Shown here: positions 53,577-62,343 of the stretch, in pieces | Position numbering within the stretch: position 1 is the first letter of the stretch | Layout of the letters: each line of letters starts with the position of its first letter | From: Achromobacter agilis | GTDB lineage: Bacteria > Pseudomonadota > Gammaproteobacteria > Burkholderiales > Burkholderiaceae_B | Direction of reading: 5' to 3' | DNA length: 64,000 nucleotides | NCBI RefSeq assembly: GCF_900496965.1 | Contig: NZ_UFQB01000018.1 | Coordinates: 62,001 to 126,000, forward strand | The notes under the pieces: model-generated | The model's database searches: none | What the model was told of the DNA's origin: nothing | What the model saw: only the letters and a program-made list of their open reading frames with translations | Translations under genes and position numbers: made by a program

Positions 53577-55111
53577 TGCGCAACGCCAAGTTTTCCTCGA
53601 ACGCCTTTCTTCCTCGCGGCATCGCCGTGGCGGCGCTGTGCGCGCTGCTGGGCGCCTGCGCCGTCGGCCCCGACTACCAGCGTCCAGCGTTGGACGTGGG
53701 CGCCGCCTACAAAGAAGGGCAGGGCGAGGTAGAGGGCTGGAAACCCGCCCGGCCGCGCGACGAGGCCGATCGCGGCGAGTGGTGGCGGGTCTATGACGAC
53801 GCCACGCTGGACGGCTTGGTGGCGCGCCTGAACGCCTCGAACCAGACCATCGCGCAGGCCGAGGCCAACTACCGGCAGGCATTGGGGCTGGTGCGCGGCG
53901 CGCGCGCCGGCTTCTTTCCCGTGGTGGGCGCGGGCGCGGGCATGACCCGCTCGGGCAGCGGCAACGGGCAGAGCGGCTCGTCTTCGTCGTCCGGCAGCAA
54001 TGTGTCGAACCAGTATTCGCTGACGGGCAGCGTCACCTGGGAGGTCGACCTGTGGGGCCGCGTGCGCCGCAGCGTCGAATCCTCGGAGGCCAGCGCCGCG
54101 GCCAGCCTGGCCGACCTGGGCGCCACGCGCCTGAGCGCGCAGGCCGCGCTGGTGCAGTCCTATCTGCAATTGCGGGTGCTGGACGAACAGAAGCGTCTGC
54201 TGGACGCCACGGTGGCGGCATATGAAAAATCCCTGCAGCTGACGCAGAACCGCTATGCGGTGGGCGTGGCGGGCCAGGCCGACGTGGCCGTGGCGCGCAC
54301 GCAGCTGGAAAGCACGCGCGCGCAATCCATCGACCTGGACTGGCAGCGCGGGCAGCTCGAACATGCCATCGCCGTGCTCATGGGCCAGGCGCCGTCCCAG
54401 TTCAGCCTGCCGCCCGCAGTGTTCGCGCTGCGCCTGCCGCAGATTCCGGTGGGCCTGCCGTCCGAGCTGCTCGAGCGCCGCCCCGACGTGGCGGCCGCGG
54501 AACGCCGTGCGGCGGCCGCCAATGCGCAGATCGGCGTGGCGCAGGCCGCTTGGTTTCCGAGCCTGATACTGTCGGCCGACGGCGGATTCCGCAATGGCCA
54601 GTTCGCCGAACTGCTCACCGCGCCGGCCCGCTTCTGGTCGCTGGGCCCGGCACTGGCGATGACGATATTCGACGGCGGCGCGCGCGAGGCCCAGGTCGAA
54701 CAGGCCCGCGCATCCTACGACGCGCAGGCCGCCGCATACCGCCAGGCGGCGCTGACCGGGCTGCGCGAAGTCGAGGACTACCTGATCCAGCTGCGGGTCA
54801 TGGAAAACGAACAGATCGTGCAGCGCCGCGCGCTCGAGTCGGCGCGCGAATCGCTGCGGCTGATCCAGAACCAGTACAAGGCGGGCCTCGTCGATTATCT
54901 GAGCGTGGCCGTCGTGGACGCCACGGCGCTCAGCAGCGAGCGCAATGCGCTGAGCCTGCTGGGCAATCGCCTGACGGCCAGCGTAAATCTGATCGTGGCG
55001 CTGGGCGGAGGCTGGGATCCCCAGGCTCCCGCGATGCAGGCCCAGGCGCCGGTCCAGACCCGGATCGACACCAAGGCCCCGGAAGGGGGCGCGCCGCCGG
55101 CGCAGCCTTGA
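53573..55111 (+). CDS. NodT-family outer-membrane efflux lipoprotein
   Basis: This 512-residue protein starts at the ATG at 53573, overlapping the mdtC stop; ATG 53576 is also possible. It has a lipoprotein signal (LLGAC, acylated Cys near residue 28) followed by AVGPDYQRP, the hallmark of the NodT/OprM family, and two OEP repeats. It is the outer-membrane exit duct for the MdtABC pump. E. coli mdtABC lacks such a gene and uses TolC, so this operon is self-contained. Confidence 0.93.
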   Translation: MMRNAKFSSNAFLPRGIAVAALCALLGACAVGPDYQRPALDVGAAYKEGQGEVEGWKPARPRDEADRGEWWRVYDDATLDGLVARLNASNQTIAQAEANYRQALGLVRGARAGFFPVVGAGAGMTRSGSGNGQSGSSSSSGSNVSNQYSLTGSVTWEVDLWGRVRRSVESSEASAAASLADLGATRLSAQAALVQSYLQLRVLDEQKRLLDATVAAYEKSLQLTQNRYAVGVAGQADVAVARTQLESTRAQSIDLDWQRGQLEHAIAVLMGQAPSQFSLPPAVFALRLPQIPVGLPSELLERRPDVAAAERRAAAANAQIGVAQAAWFPSLILSADGGFRNGQFAELLTAPARFWSLGPALAMTIFDGGAREAQVEQARASYDAQAAAYRQAALTGLREVEDYLIQLRVMENEQIVQRRALESARESLRLIQNQYKAGLVDYLSVAVVDATALSSERNALSLLGNRLTASVNLIVALGGGWDPQAPAMQAQAPVQTRIDTKAPEGGAPPAQP

Positions 55112-55133
55112 GCGGGGCCGCGCCGGCGGCTGT

Positions 55134-55403
55134 TCAGGCGCGAGGCGCGAACGCGATCAGCAGGCCCGCCACGGCCGCCGGCACGCCGAAGACCAGCAGC
55201 AGGATGGGCAGCTCCTCGCGCAGCGTATAGCCGGCGCGGACCACGCCCACCCACAGGTTGGCCACTGATACCAGCAACCAGGCGGGGATGAACAGCTTGG
55301 CCGCGAGCGCCACGGCCGGCAGGCTGCCGCCCCATAGCCGGCCGAACAGGGCGAAGACCGCCAGCAGCAGCAGGCCTGCCAAGAGGGTGAGCAGTACGTG
55401 CAT
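55134..55403 (-). CDS. Small membrane protein of unknown function
   Basis: This 89-residue protein has about three hydrophobic helices (about 3-20, 28-52 and 65-86) and no recognised family. The ATG at 55403 is preceded by GGAGAAAAGGC, a strong ribosome site. The gene follows the SDR gene by 23 bases on the same strand and is therefore probably in its operon. The frame is open further upstream but there it is antisense-like to, and overlapped by, the SDR gene. Confidence 0.7.
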   Translation of the reverse strand: MHVLLTLLAGLLLLAVFALFGRLWGGSLPAVALAAKLFIPAWLLVSVANLWVGVVRAGYTLREELPILLLVFGVPAAVAGLLIAFAPRA

Positions 55404-55426
55404 GCCTTTTCTCCGGAACGGGGCGC

Positions 55427-56200
55427 CTACTTGGTGGTGTAGCCGCCGTTGATCAGGACCGTCTGGCCGGTGATCCACCAGCCGTCGGACACCAGGAAGC
55501 GGATGAAGGGAACCACGTCCTCGATGTCGGTCAGGCCGGTCTTGGAAAACGGCGACAGCGCGGCCGCGGTCTTGTGGTACGCGACGGCGTCGGCGCCTTC
55601 GGCCGGATAGAAAAAGGGCGTGTCCATGGGGCCGGGCCCCACCGCCGTCACGGAAATGCCGCGGGCGCCGAACTCCTTGGACGCGGCGCGGGTGTAGTGC
55701 TCGACCGGCGCCTTGGTGCCGGCGTAGGCCGCGTAGAACGGTGTGTAGGCGCCCAGCAGCGAGGTCACCAGCGTGCAGATCTTGCCATTGTCGTTGACGT
55801 GGCGGCCCGCCTCGCGCAGGAAGAAGAACGCGGACTTGGCGTTCACGGCCGCCATCTCGTCGTACTCCGCCTCGGTGATTTCGGTGAAGGGCTTCTTGAG
55901 CACCTTGCCGACGGTATTGATCGCGATGTCGGGCCTGCCCACCGCGGCGACCGCGTCGGCGAAAAGCCGTTCCATCGCGCCCGCCGTGCTCAGGTCGGCC
56001 TGCAGCGCCACCGCCTGCGCGCCCGCGGCCTGGACGGCGGCCACCGTGGCGTCCGCGTCGTCCCGGCTGCCGGGGCTGTTGTAGTGGATCGCCACCGCCT
56101 TGGCGCCTTGCTGCGCGAGGTCTCGCGCAATCAGGCCGCCCAGGTTCTTCGCGCCGCCCGCGATGATGACGGTTTTGCCTTTGATGCCATGGTCTGCCAT
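55427..56200 (-). CDS. Short-chain dehydrogenase/reductase (SDR)
   Basis: This protein has 257 residues from the ATG at 56200, which has GGAG 6 bases upstream; an ATG 11 codons earlier is less likely. The Rossmann glycine motif is present as IIAGGAKNLGGL, a slightly unusual TGxxxGIG variant. The active-site Tyr and Lys are replaced in the usual position by a YAGTKAPVEHY segment, which keeps the YxxxK pattern as YAGTK. It is a cytoplasmic NAD(P)-dependent oxidoreductase of unknown substrate. The LysR gene is divergent, with 153 bases between the two starts. Confidence 0.88.
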   Translation of the reverse strand: MADHGIKGKTVIIAGGAKNLGGLIARDLAQQGAKAVAIHYNSPGSRDDADATVAAVQAAGAQAVALQADLSTAGAMERLFADAVAAVGRPDIAINTVGKVLKKPFTEITEAEYDEMAAVNAKSAFFFLREAGRHVNDNGKICTLVTSLLGAYTPFYAAYAGTKAPVEHYTRAASKEFGARGISVTAVGPGPMDTPFFYPAEGADAVAYHKTAAALSPFSKTGLTDIEDVVPFIRFLVSDGWWITGQTVLINGGYTTK

Positions 56201-56353
56201 GTTCGTCTCCGCTGTCCGGGCCGCCGGATGCAAGCCCTACTGCGGATGATGATATATTCCACAAAATCAGGATAAAACGGCTAATCCTGGTATCTCTATC
56301 CAGAAATCACGAACAATAAATCTTGTATCCGCGCATGCGCCGGAGTCTTGCCC

Positions 56354-57259
56354 ATGGACCGCATTGATTTGTTCCGGGTCTACGCCCGCGTCGTTGAGTG
56401 CGCGAATTTCTCGCGCGCGGCGGACACGCTCGGGCTGCCGCGCTCGACGGTGTCCGCCGCCGTCCAGGAGCTCGAGGGCCGGCTGGGGGCGCGGCTGCTG
56501 AACCGCACCACGCGGCAAGTGGCGCCCACGCAGGAGGGCGCGGCGTTCTATGAACGCTGCCTGCGCCTGGTGGCCGACATGGAAGAGGCCGAGAATCTTT
56601 TCCGCCACGCGGCGGGCGGGCCGAGCGGCGCCTTGAAGGTCGACGTGCCGGGCCGCGTGGGCCGCTTGATCGTGGCGCCGGCGCTGCCCGGCTTCCTGGA
56701 AACCTATCCGCAGATCGATGTCACGCTCGGCGTTACCGACCGGGCCGTCAACTTGATCGAGGAAGGCGTGGACTGCGTGCTGAGGGTGGGCGCCTTGCCG
56801 GATTCCGGCCTGGTGGCAAGGCCCTTCGGCATGTTGCCGCTGATCAATGTCGCCAGCCCGGCCTACCTGGCCCGCCATGGCGTGCCCGAGGCGCCGCCGG
56901 ACCTGGCGGGGCATCGGTGCGTGAACTATGCCTCGCCGTCCACTGGCCGGTTGGCGCCCTGGGAATGGCTGGATGGCGGCGTGCCGCGCAGCCAGCAGCT
57001 GCACGGCCGTGTCACCGTCAACAGCGCGGAAGCGTATATCGCCTGCTGCGTGGCGGGGCTGGGCCTGATCCAGATCCCTGCCTACGACGTGCAGGCGCAG
57101 ATTGCCGCGGGCGAGCTGGTCGAAGTCATGCCCGGGCACCGGCCCGCGCCCATGCCCATGACGCTGCTCTATCCGCAGCGGCGTCCGCCGTCGCGCCGTG
57201 TGCAGGTCTTCGCCGACTGGCTGGAGGCGCTGCTGAAGCCGGCTTGCGGGTTGCGCTGA
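56354..57259 (+). CDS. LysR-family transcriptional regulator
   Basis: This protein has 301 residues from the ATG at 56354 (GGAG 9 bases upstream). The N-terminal winged helix (about 2-60, with VVECANFSRAADTLGLPRST) and the C-terminal periplasmic-binding-like effector domain (about 88-295) match the LTTR family, CrgA/DmlR-like subgroup. It is divergent from the SDR gene and the usual expectation is that it controls it. The inducer is unknown. Confidence 0.9.
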   Translation: MDRIDLFRVYARVVECANFSRAADTLGLPRSTVSAAVQELEGRLGARLLNRTTRQVAPTQEGAAFYERCLRLVADMEEAENLFRHAAGGPSGALKVDVPGRVGRLIVAPALPGFLETYPQIDVTLGVTDRAVNLIEEGVDCVLRVGALPDSGLVARPFGMLPLINVASPAYLARHGVPEAPPDLAGHRCVNYASPSTGRLAPWEWLDGGVPRSQQLHGRVTVNSAEAYIACCVAGLGLIQIPAYDVQAQIAAGELVEVMPGHRPAPMPMTLLYPQRRPPSRRVQVFADWLEALLKPACGLR

Positions 57260-57326
57260 CCCCGCGCCGCCCGCAGCCCCGCGCGGTGGGGCCGTCTTGA
57301 GTATTGCCTGGCCATCGCTTAATATC

Positions 57327-57350
57327 GCAAATAGTTCTTATTTATATTTA
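57327..57350 (+). promoter_or_regulatory. Candidate Fur box upstream of the second fecI-like gene
   Basis: The AT-rich GCAAATAGTTCTTATTTAT lies 35-58 bases upstream of the sigma-factor start in a GC-rich neighbourhood and resembles Fur operators built from GATAAT/ATTATC-like hexamers. It also makes a likely -10 region. Binding is inferred. Confidence 0.5.
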
Positions 57351-57384
57351 AAAGTCTACGTCGGCAAGACCGGGGCGATGGGCA

Positions 57385-57888
57385 GTGACTGAGCAATCCT
57401 CTTCTTCGATCGTCGAAACGCTGTATTCCAGCCACCACGGATGGTTGCAGGGCTGGCTGCGCCGCAAGCTGGGCAATGCCTCCGAGGCCGCCGACCTGGC
57501 GCACGACACGTTCGTCCGAATCCTGGGCAGGCACCAGCGCGACCCCATCCACGAACCGCGCGCCTATCTCGCGACCATCGCCAACGGCCTGGTGGTGAGC
57601 CACTGGCGCCGCCGCACGCTGGAGCAGGCCTGGCTCGAGGCGCTGAAGGCGCAGCCCGAACCGCTGGCGCCCTCGCCGGAGGAACGCGCGCTGATCCTCG
57701 AAACGCTGGAAGAGATCGCCCGCCTGATCGACGGCCTGCCCGAGCGTGTCCGGGAGATCTTCCTGTATTCGCAGATCGAGGGCTACACCTATCCGCAGAT
57801 CGCCGAAAAGCTGGCGCTGAGCGTGAACGTGGTGCAGAAGGCGATGACGCGCGCCGTGGCGCACTGCTACAAGGCGCTGTATGCGTAG
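57385..57888 (+). CDS. FecI-family ECF sigma factor (second system)
   Basis: This 167-residue sigma factor starts at GTG. It has region 2 (YSSHHGWLQGWLRRKLGN, DLAHDTFVRIL) and region 4 (LPERVRE, YTYPQIAEKLALSVNVVQ). It should direct transcription of the receptor gene at 59117 when the receptor reports substrate binding through FecR. The gene order sigma, FecR-like, receptor is the classical surface-signalling operon. An iron-controlled start is suggested by the AT-rich Fur-like site upstream. Confidence 0.92.
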   Translation: MTEQSSSSIVETLYSSHHGWLQGWLRRKLGNASEAADLAHDTFVRILGRHQRDPIHEPRAYLATIANGLVVSHWRRRTLEQAWLEALKAQPEPLAPSPEERALILETLEEIARLIDGLPERVREIFLYSQIEGYTYPQIAEKLALSVNVVQKAMTRAVAHCYKALYA

Positions 57889-57909
57889 GGGCATGGGCGA
57901 TCGCTCGCC

Positions 57910-58959
57910 ATGCGGATGCGCGGCGGCGTGAGCGCCTCTTCCATCCCGCCGCCGGACGAGCCCGCCATCCCCGCGCACGTGGTGGACGCGGCCATCCATT
58001 GGTACGTGGTGATGGCGTCCGGCACGGCCACTGGGCAGGACCATGCCGCGTTTGCCCGCTGGCGTTCGGAAAGCGCCACGCATGCCGCGGCATGGTCGCG
58101 GTTCGAAGCCATGGGAGGCCGGCTGCAAGGCGGCGCGGCGCGCCTGAATCCGGCGACGACGCATGCCGCGTTGACGAAAGCCGCATCCGCTTCCGGCCGG
58201 CGGCGCGCGCTCAAGACGCTGGCCTGGGCCGGGCTGGGCGGCACCGCCTTCTATCTGGCGCAAGCGCAATTGCCCTGGCGCGGCCAGCTCGCCAGTGTGC
58301 TGGCCGACGTGCGCACCGGGGCGGGCGAACGCCGCGATCTGGTTCTGGAGGACGGCACCCGCCTGGGGCTGAATACGGCCACGGCCCTTGACCTTCGATT
58401 CACCGATTCCGAACGGCGCATCGTGCTGCGCGAAGGAGAGATCCTGGTGGAGACCGGGGCCGATGCCAGGGGGCGCCCGTTGGTGGTCGAAAGCCCGGCG
58501 GGTACGCTCCTGCCCATCGGCACGCGCTTCATCGTGCGCCATGTGGCCGGCGAAGCGGACTGCACACCGACGCGGCTGGCCGTCCTCGAGGGCGCCGTCC
58601 GCATCCATGCGGATGGCCGGCCCGATGGCGAGACGGCGCTGGTGACGGCGGGCCAGCAGGCGCGGTTCACGCGCCGCAGCATCGAGGCGCCAGCCCCGCT
58701 GGACGAGGCCAGCCATGGCTGGATCGCGGGCACATTCAGCGCCGAGGGCATGCGATTGGCGGACCTGCTTTCCGATCTGGCCCGCTACCGGCCCGGGAGC
58801 CTGCACTGCGCGCCCGAAGTCGCGGACCTGCGCATTACGGGCGCGTGGCCGCTCGACGGTCCGGATGCCACGGACCGCATCCTGGACACGCTGGAGCGCA
58901 GGCTGCCGGTGCGAGTCCGCCGCTATACGCGCTACTGGGTCACAGTCGGGCCGCGCTGA
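57910..58959 (+). CDS. FecR-like anti-sigma / signal-transducing protein (second system)
   Basis: This 349-residue protein has a DUF4880-type N-terminus (about 15-65), one hydrophobic segment at about 98-115 (TLAWAGLGGTAFYLA), the periplasmic FecR domain (about 130-230) and a C-terminal receptor-contact segment ending in YWVTVGPR. It lies 21 bases after the sigma gene and 157 bases before the receptor gene. It passes the ligand signal from the receptor's N-terminal domain to the sigma factor. Confidence 0.92.
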   Translation: MRMRGGVSASSIPPPDEPAIPAHVVDAAIHWYVVMASGTATGQDHAAFARWRSESATHAAAWSRFEAMGGRLQGGAARLNPATTHAALTKAASASGRRRALKTLAWAGLGGTAFYLAQAQLPWRGQLASVLADVRTGAGERRDLVLEDGTRLGLNTATALDLRFTDSERRIVLREGEILVETGADARGRPLVVESPAGTLLPIGTRFIVRHVAGEADCTPTRLAVLEGAVRIHADGRPDGETALVTAGQQARFTRRSIEAPAPLDEASHGWIAGTFSAEGMRLADLLSDLARYRPGSLHCAPEVADLRITGAWPLDGPDATDRILDTLERRLPVRVRRYTRYWVTVGPR

Positions 58960-59116
58960 GCGGCGCCGTCCTTGTTGAATCATTCAGTAACAAAATGACC
59001 GGCAGGTTTTCCGGACTGCTGCGGCCTCCCTTGTAGAAGCCGAGCCTGACTGCGCCTCGTACGGGATGTTCTGCGGTGCTTCTGACCATCAACAAGCATC
59101 TGCAAGGAATCCGTAT

Positions 59117-61528
59117 ATGGCTCTGGGTCATGTTTTCGCTCCCGCCATGCTGTGCGCCGCCCTGGGCATCGCAGCGGCCACGCCGGCCCGGGCGCAGGGC
59201 ATGGAAACCGCAGCGCAGGCGCCGCGCCGTTTCGATATCCCCGCCGGCACGCTAGACCAGGCGCTGGGCCGCTACGGGCGCCAGGTCGGGGTGCCGATCT
59301 CCGTGAACGCCAGCCTGACCGCCGGCCTGCACAGCGCCGGCGTCAGCGGCAGCCATGCCCCGGCCGAGGCGCTGGACCTGCTGCTGGCCGGAACCGGCTT
59401 GCAGGCCGTGCGCGACGGGCACGGCGAATACACGTTGCGCCGGATCCCGGATGCGCAGCGCGAGGAGCCCGGCGTCGCCGCGCTGCCGGCGATCACCGTA
59501 ACGGGCAGCGGCGCGGGCGAGCTGCCTCCGGTCTATGCCGGCGGCCAGGTGGCCACCGGCGGCCGCGTGGGCCTGCTGGGCGAGAAGGACTTCATGGAAA
59601 CGCCCTTCAGCACCATCGTCTATACCGACACGTACATCCAGGACATCCAGGCGCAGGACGTCTACCGCGTGATCGGGCTGACCGATCCTTCCGTGTACCT
59701 CAACGGCAGCAGCGGGATGATCACCGAGTACTTCAACCTGCGCGGCTTCGGCGTCTCGGCGAACGACTTGGCCTACAACGGCCTGTACGGCATGATCCCG
59801 TACTACCGCGCCACGGCCGAGCTGGCCGAGCGCATCGAAGTCCTCAAGGGGCCCTCGGCCCTGTTGAATGGCATGCCGCCGGGCGGATCGGTCGGCGGCA
59901 GCATCAACGTCGTGCCCAAGCGGGCCGGCGACAAGCCGCTGGCCCGCGTCACCGGCACCTACGCCTCCGATTCGCAGTTCGGCGTGCACGTGGACGTGGG
60001 GCAGCGCTTCGGCGATGAAAAGCTGTTCGGCATCCGCTTCAACGGCGTCTACCGCGACGGCGACACCGCGGTGGACGATCAATCGAAGCGGACCAAGCTG
60101 GCCGCGCTGGGCCTGGACTGGAGATCGCAGCGCGTCAGGCTGTCCGCCGACTTCTACACCAGCGAAGACCACCTGAACGGATTGAACCGCGGCGTATCGC
60201 TTGCCAGCGGGGTGGGCGTGCCCAAGCCGCCCCGGCCCGATACCCTGCTGGCGCCCGACTGGACGTTCACCGACACCAAGGACGAGGCCGTCCTGCTGCG
60301 CGCGGAGGTGGATATCGCCGACAACCTCACCGCCTATGCGGCCTGGGGCAACAGCGAAACCGATTTCAATTCGCTGGCTTCCTCGACCAACACGATCTTC
60401 AACGACCGCGGCGACTACCGCAACAACTTCTCTTTCCAGCGCATCCAGATCGCCAAGAATTCCGCCGAGATCGGCGCCCGCGCGCGTTTCAACACGCTGG
60501 GCGTGGGGCACGAACTGGCGCTGACGGGAACCTACTACCAGCACGACTACAAGTTCGGCTTCATGCGCAACATGCTGGCGAAGGACTGGGTCACCAATAT
60601 CTATGACCCGGTCTGGGGCCCCGCCGTGGACACCAGCTTCAGGCACGCCGCGCTGCCCAAGACGGCCGAGCTGCGCACCACCAGCTACGGCATCGCCGAC
60701 ACCTTGTCGTTCGCCGACGGCCGCGTTCTGTTCACCGCGGGCGTGCGCCGCCAGAACGTGGTCAGCGACACCTTCAGTCCCGCAACCGGCGAGCGCACCG
60801 CGCGCTACGATGCCGGCGCCAACACGCCCGCGTTCGCGCTGCTCGTCAAGGCGACGGACAAGGTCTCGCTCTATGGCAACTACATCGAAGGCCTGAGCCA
60901 GGGCGCGACCGCGCCGGTGGCGGCGGCCAACGCGGGACAGGTCTTTCCCCCATACAAGACCAAGCAGCGCGAAGTCGGCGTCAAGGTCGACCTGGGCAGC
61001 TTCGCGGGCACGTTCAGCGCGTTCCAGATCGAACGGCCCAGCGCCTATACGGATCCGTTCACCAACGTCTATTCCTTTGGCGGGCAGCAGCGCAACCGCG
61101 GACTGGAATTCGGCTTCTTCGGGGAGCTCGCGCCCGATCTGCGGCTGCTGGGCGGCGTTTCCTATACGCAGGCCAAGCTGACCAAGACGGCAGGGGGCGT
61201 CAACCAGGGGCTCTCGGCCACCGGCGTGCCCGCCTGGCAGGGCAAGCTGGGCGTGGAATGGGACGTGCCCGGGCTGCATGGTTTGACGCTTACCGGCAAC
61301 GTCGTCTCGATGTCCAGGCAGTACATAAGCGCCGACAACACGCTGTCGGTGCCCGGACACACGGTCTACGACGTCGGCGCGCGCTACCGCGCGACGGTTG
61401 CGGATCACCCCGTCACGCTGCGGGCCAACGTGCTGAACCTGACCAACAAGGCGTACTGGGCCGGCACCCTCGGCAACGGCCTGGGCGCGCCGCGCACGTT
61501 CCTCCTGTCCGCCAGCGTCGAATTCTGA
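59117..61528 (+). CDS. TonB-dependent siderophore receptor with STN signalling domain
   Basis: This protein has 803 residues from the ATG at 59117 (AAGGA 8 bases upstream). The signal peptide ends near TPARA and the STN domain is at about 35-105 (FDIPAGTLDQALGRYGRQVG). A TonB box follows near ITVTGSG, then the plug (VLKGPSALLNGMPPGGSVGG) and a long barrel ending in VEF. The STN domain is what contacts FecR and makes this a transducer as well as a transporter. The plug motif is that of ferric-siderophore receptors of the FhuA/FhuE/FoxA type. The ligand cannot be assigned. Confidence 0.93.
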   Translation: MALGHVFAPAMLCAALGIAAATPARAQGMETAAQAPRRFDIPAGTLDQALGRYGRQVGVPISVNASLTAGLHSAGVSGSHAPAEALDLLLAGTGLQAVRDGHGEYTLRRIPDAQREEPGVAALPAITVTGSGAGELPPVYAGGQVATGGRVGLLGEKDFMETPFSTIVYTDTYIQDIQAQDVYRVIGLTDPSVYLNGSSGMITEYFNLRGFGVSANDLAYNGLYGMIPYYRATAELAERIEVLKGPSALLNGMPPGGSVGGSINVVPKRAGDKPLARVTGTYASDSQFGVHVDVGQRFGDEKLFGIRFNGVYRDGDTAVDDQSKRTKLAALGLDWRSQRVRLSADFYTSEDHLNGLNRGVSLASGVGVPKPPRPDTLLAPDWTFTDTKDEAVLLRAEVDIADNLTAYAAWGNSETDFNSLASSTNTIFNDRGDYRNNFSFQRIQIAKNSAEIGARARFNTLGVGHELALTGTYYQHDYKFGFMRNMLAKDWVTNIYDPVWGPAVDTSFRHAALPKTAELRTTSYGIADTLSFADGRVLFTAGVRRQNVVSDTFSPATGERTARYDAGANTPAFALLVKATDKVSLYGNYIEGLSQGATAPVAAANAGQVFPPYKTKQREVGVKVDLGSFAGTFSAFQIERPSAYTDPFTNVYSFGGQQRNRGLEFGFFGELAPDLRLLGGVSYTQAKLTKTAGGVNQGLSATGVPAWQGKLGVEWDVPGLHGLTLTGNVVSMSRQYISADNTLSVPGHTVYDVGARYRATVADHPVTLRANVLNLTNKAYWAGTLGNGLGAPRTFLLSASVEF

Positions 61529-61552
61529 TCCTTTCCCTTTCTGGAGACTTGA

Positions 61553-62281
61553 ATGAAGAAAACCCTCACCCTCATCGCGGCCACGCTGTGCCTGTCCGCA
61601 ACGGCGCAGGCGCATCAGGCCTGGCTGGAGCAGGCCGACGGCAAGGCCGCGGTGCTGCGCTTCGGCGAGTTCGCGGAGAACCTGCGCGAAACCTCGCCGG
61701 GCCTGCTGGACCATTTCGGCAAACCGGCGGCAACCCTGATTTCGGCCAAGGGCGAATCGCCGCTGACCGTCACCAGGACCGCCGACGGCTTCGCGCTGTC
61801 GGCAGGCGCGGGCAAGGGCCAGAGCATCGCCGCCGAGGACCCCGTTTTTCCGCTGCGCACGTTCAAGCAGGGCGACAAGGAGATCACCAGCTGGGTCTGG
61901 CCCGGCGCCCGCTACGTCACGAGCCTGGCCGCGCAAGCGCCCAAGCTTGCCCTGGACGTGGTGCCCACCGGCACGGCCGGCGAGTTCCAGGTGGTGCTGA
62001 AGGGGCAGCCGCTGCCCAAGGCCAAGGTCGCCATCGCCGTGCAGTCGGGCTGGAGCAAGGAAGCGCATGCCGACGAGCAGGGCAAAGTGCGTTTCGATTT
62101 GCCGTGGAAGGGGCAGTACGTCATCGAGGCCAGCCATATCGACCGCGATCCCGGCGTACGTCCCGGCGCCTCCGGCGCCGAGAAGTACGACGGCATCAAT
62201 TACGTGACCACGCTGAGCTTCGTCAAGGCCGACGGCGTGGCGCCGTTCCCCGCCGGTCCCGCCGCCACGCCCGGCAAGTAA
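61553..62281 (+). CDS. DUF4198 periplasmic protein
   Basis: This 242-residue protein has a clear signal peptide (MKKTLTLIAATLCLSATAQA) and a DUF4198 domain with HQAWLEQADGKAAVLRFGE at its start. The family is often found beside TonB-dependent receptors and metal uptake genes and is thought to act in the periplasm, but no activity is established. It is 24 bases after the receptor gene with GGAG upstream, so it belongs to the same operon. Confidence 0.87.
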   Translation: MKKTLTLIAATLCLSATAQAHQAWLEQADGKAAVLRFGEFAENLRETSPGLLDHFGKPAATLISAKGESPLTVTRTADGFALSAGAGKGQSIAAEDPVFPLRTFKQGDKEITSWVWPGARYVTSLAAQAPKLALDVVPTGTAGEFQVVLKGQPLPKAKVAIAVQSGWSKEAHADEQGKVRFDLPWKGQYVIEASHIDRDPGVRPGASGAEKYDGINYVTTLSFVKADGVAPFPAGPAATPGK

Positions 62282-62343
62282 GGGGCGTGGCGCGGGAGCG
62301 CCTTGCGGACTCCCCGCTTGGCGGCCCGCGCCGCGGCGGGGCG

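Noticed and set aside
59252..62137. Very long open frame (961 codons) on the minus strand opposite the siderophore receptor
   Set aside because: The plus strand carries a clear receptor and DUF4198 protein. In GC-rich DNA the antisense frames stay open by codon bias, and the translated product matches no family and is dominated by Gly, Ala, Arg, Gln and Val.
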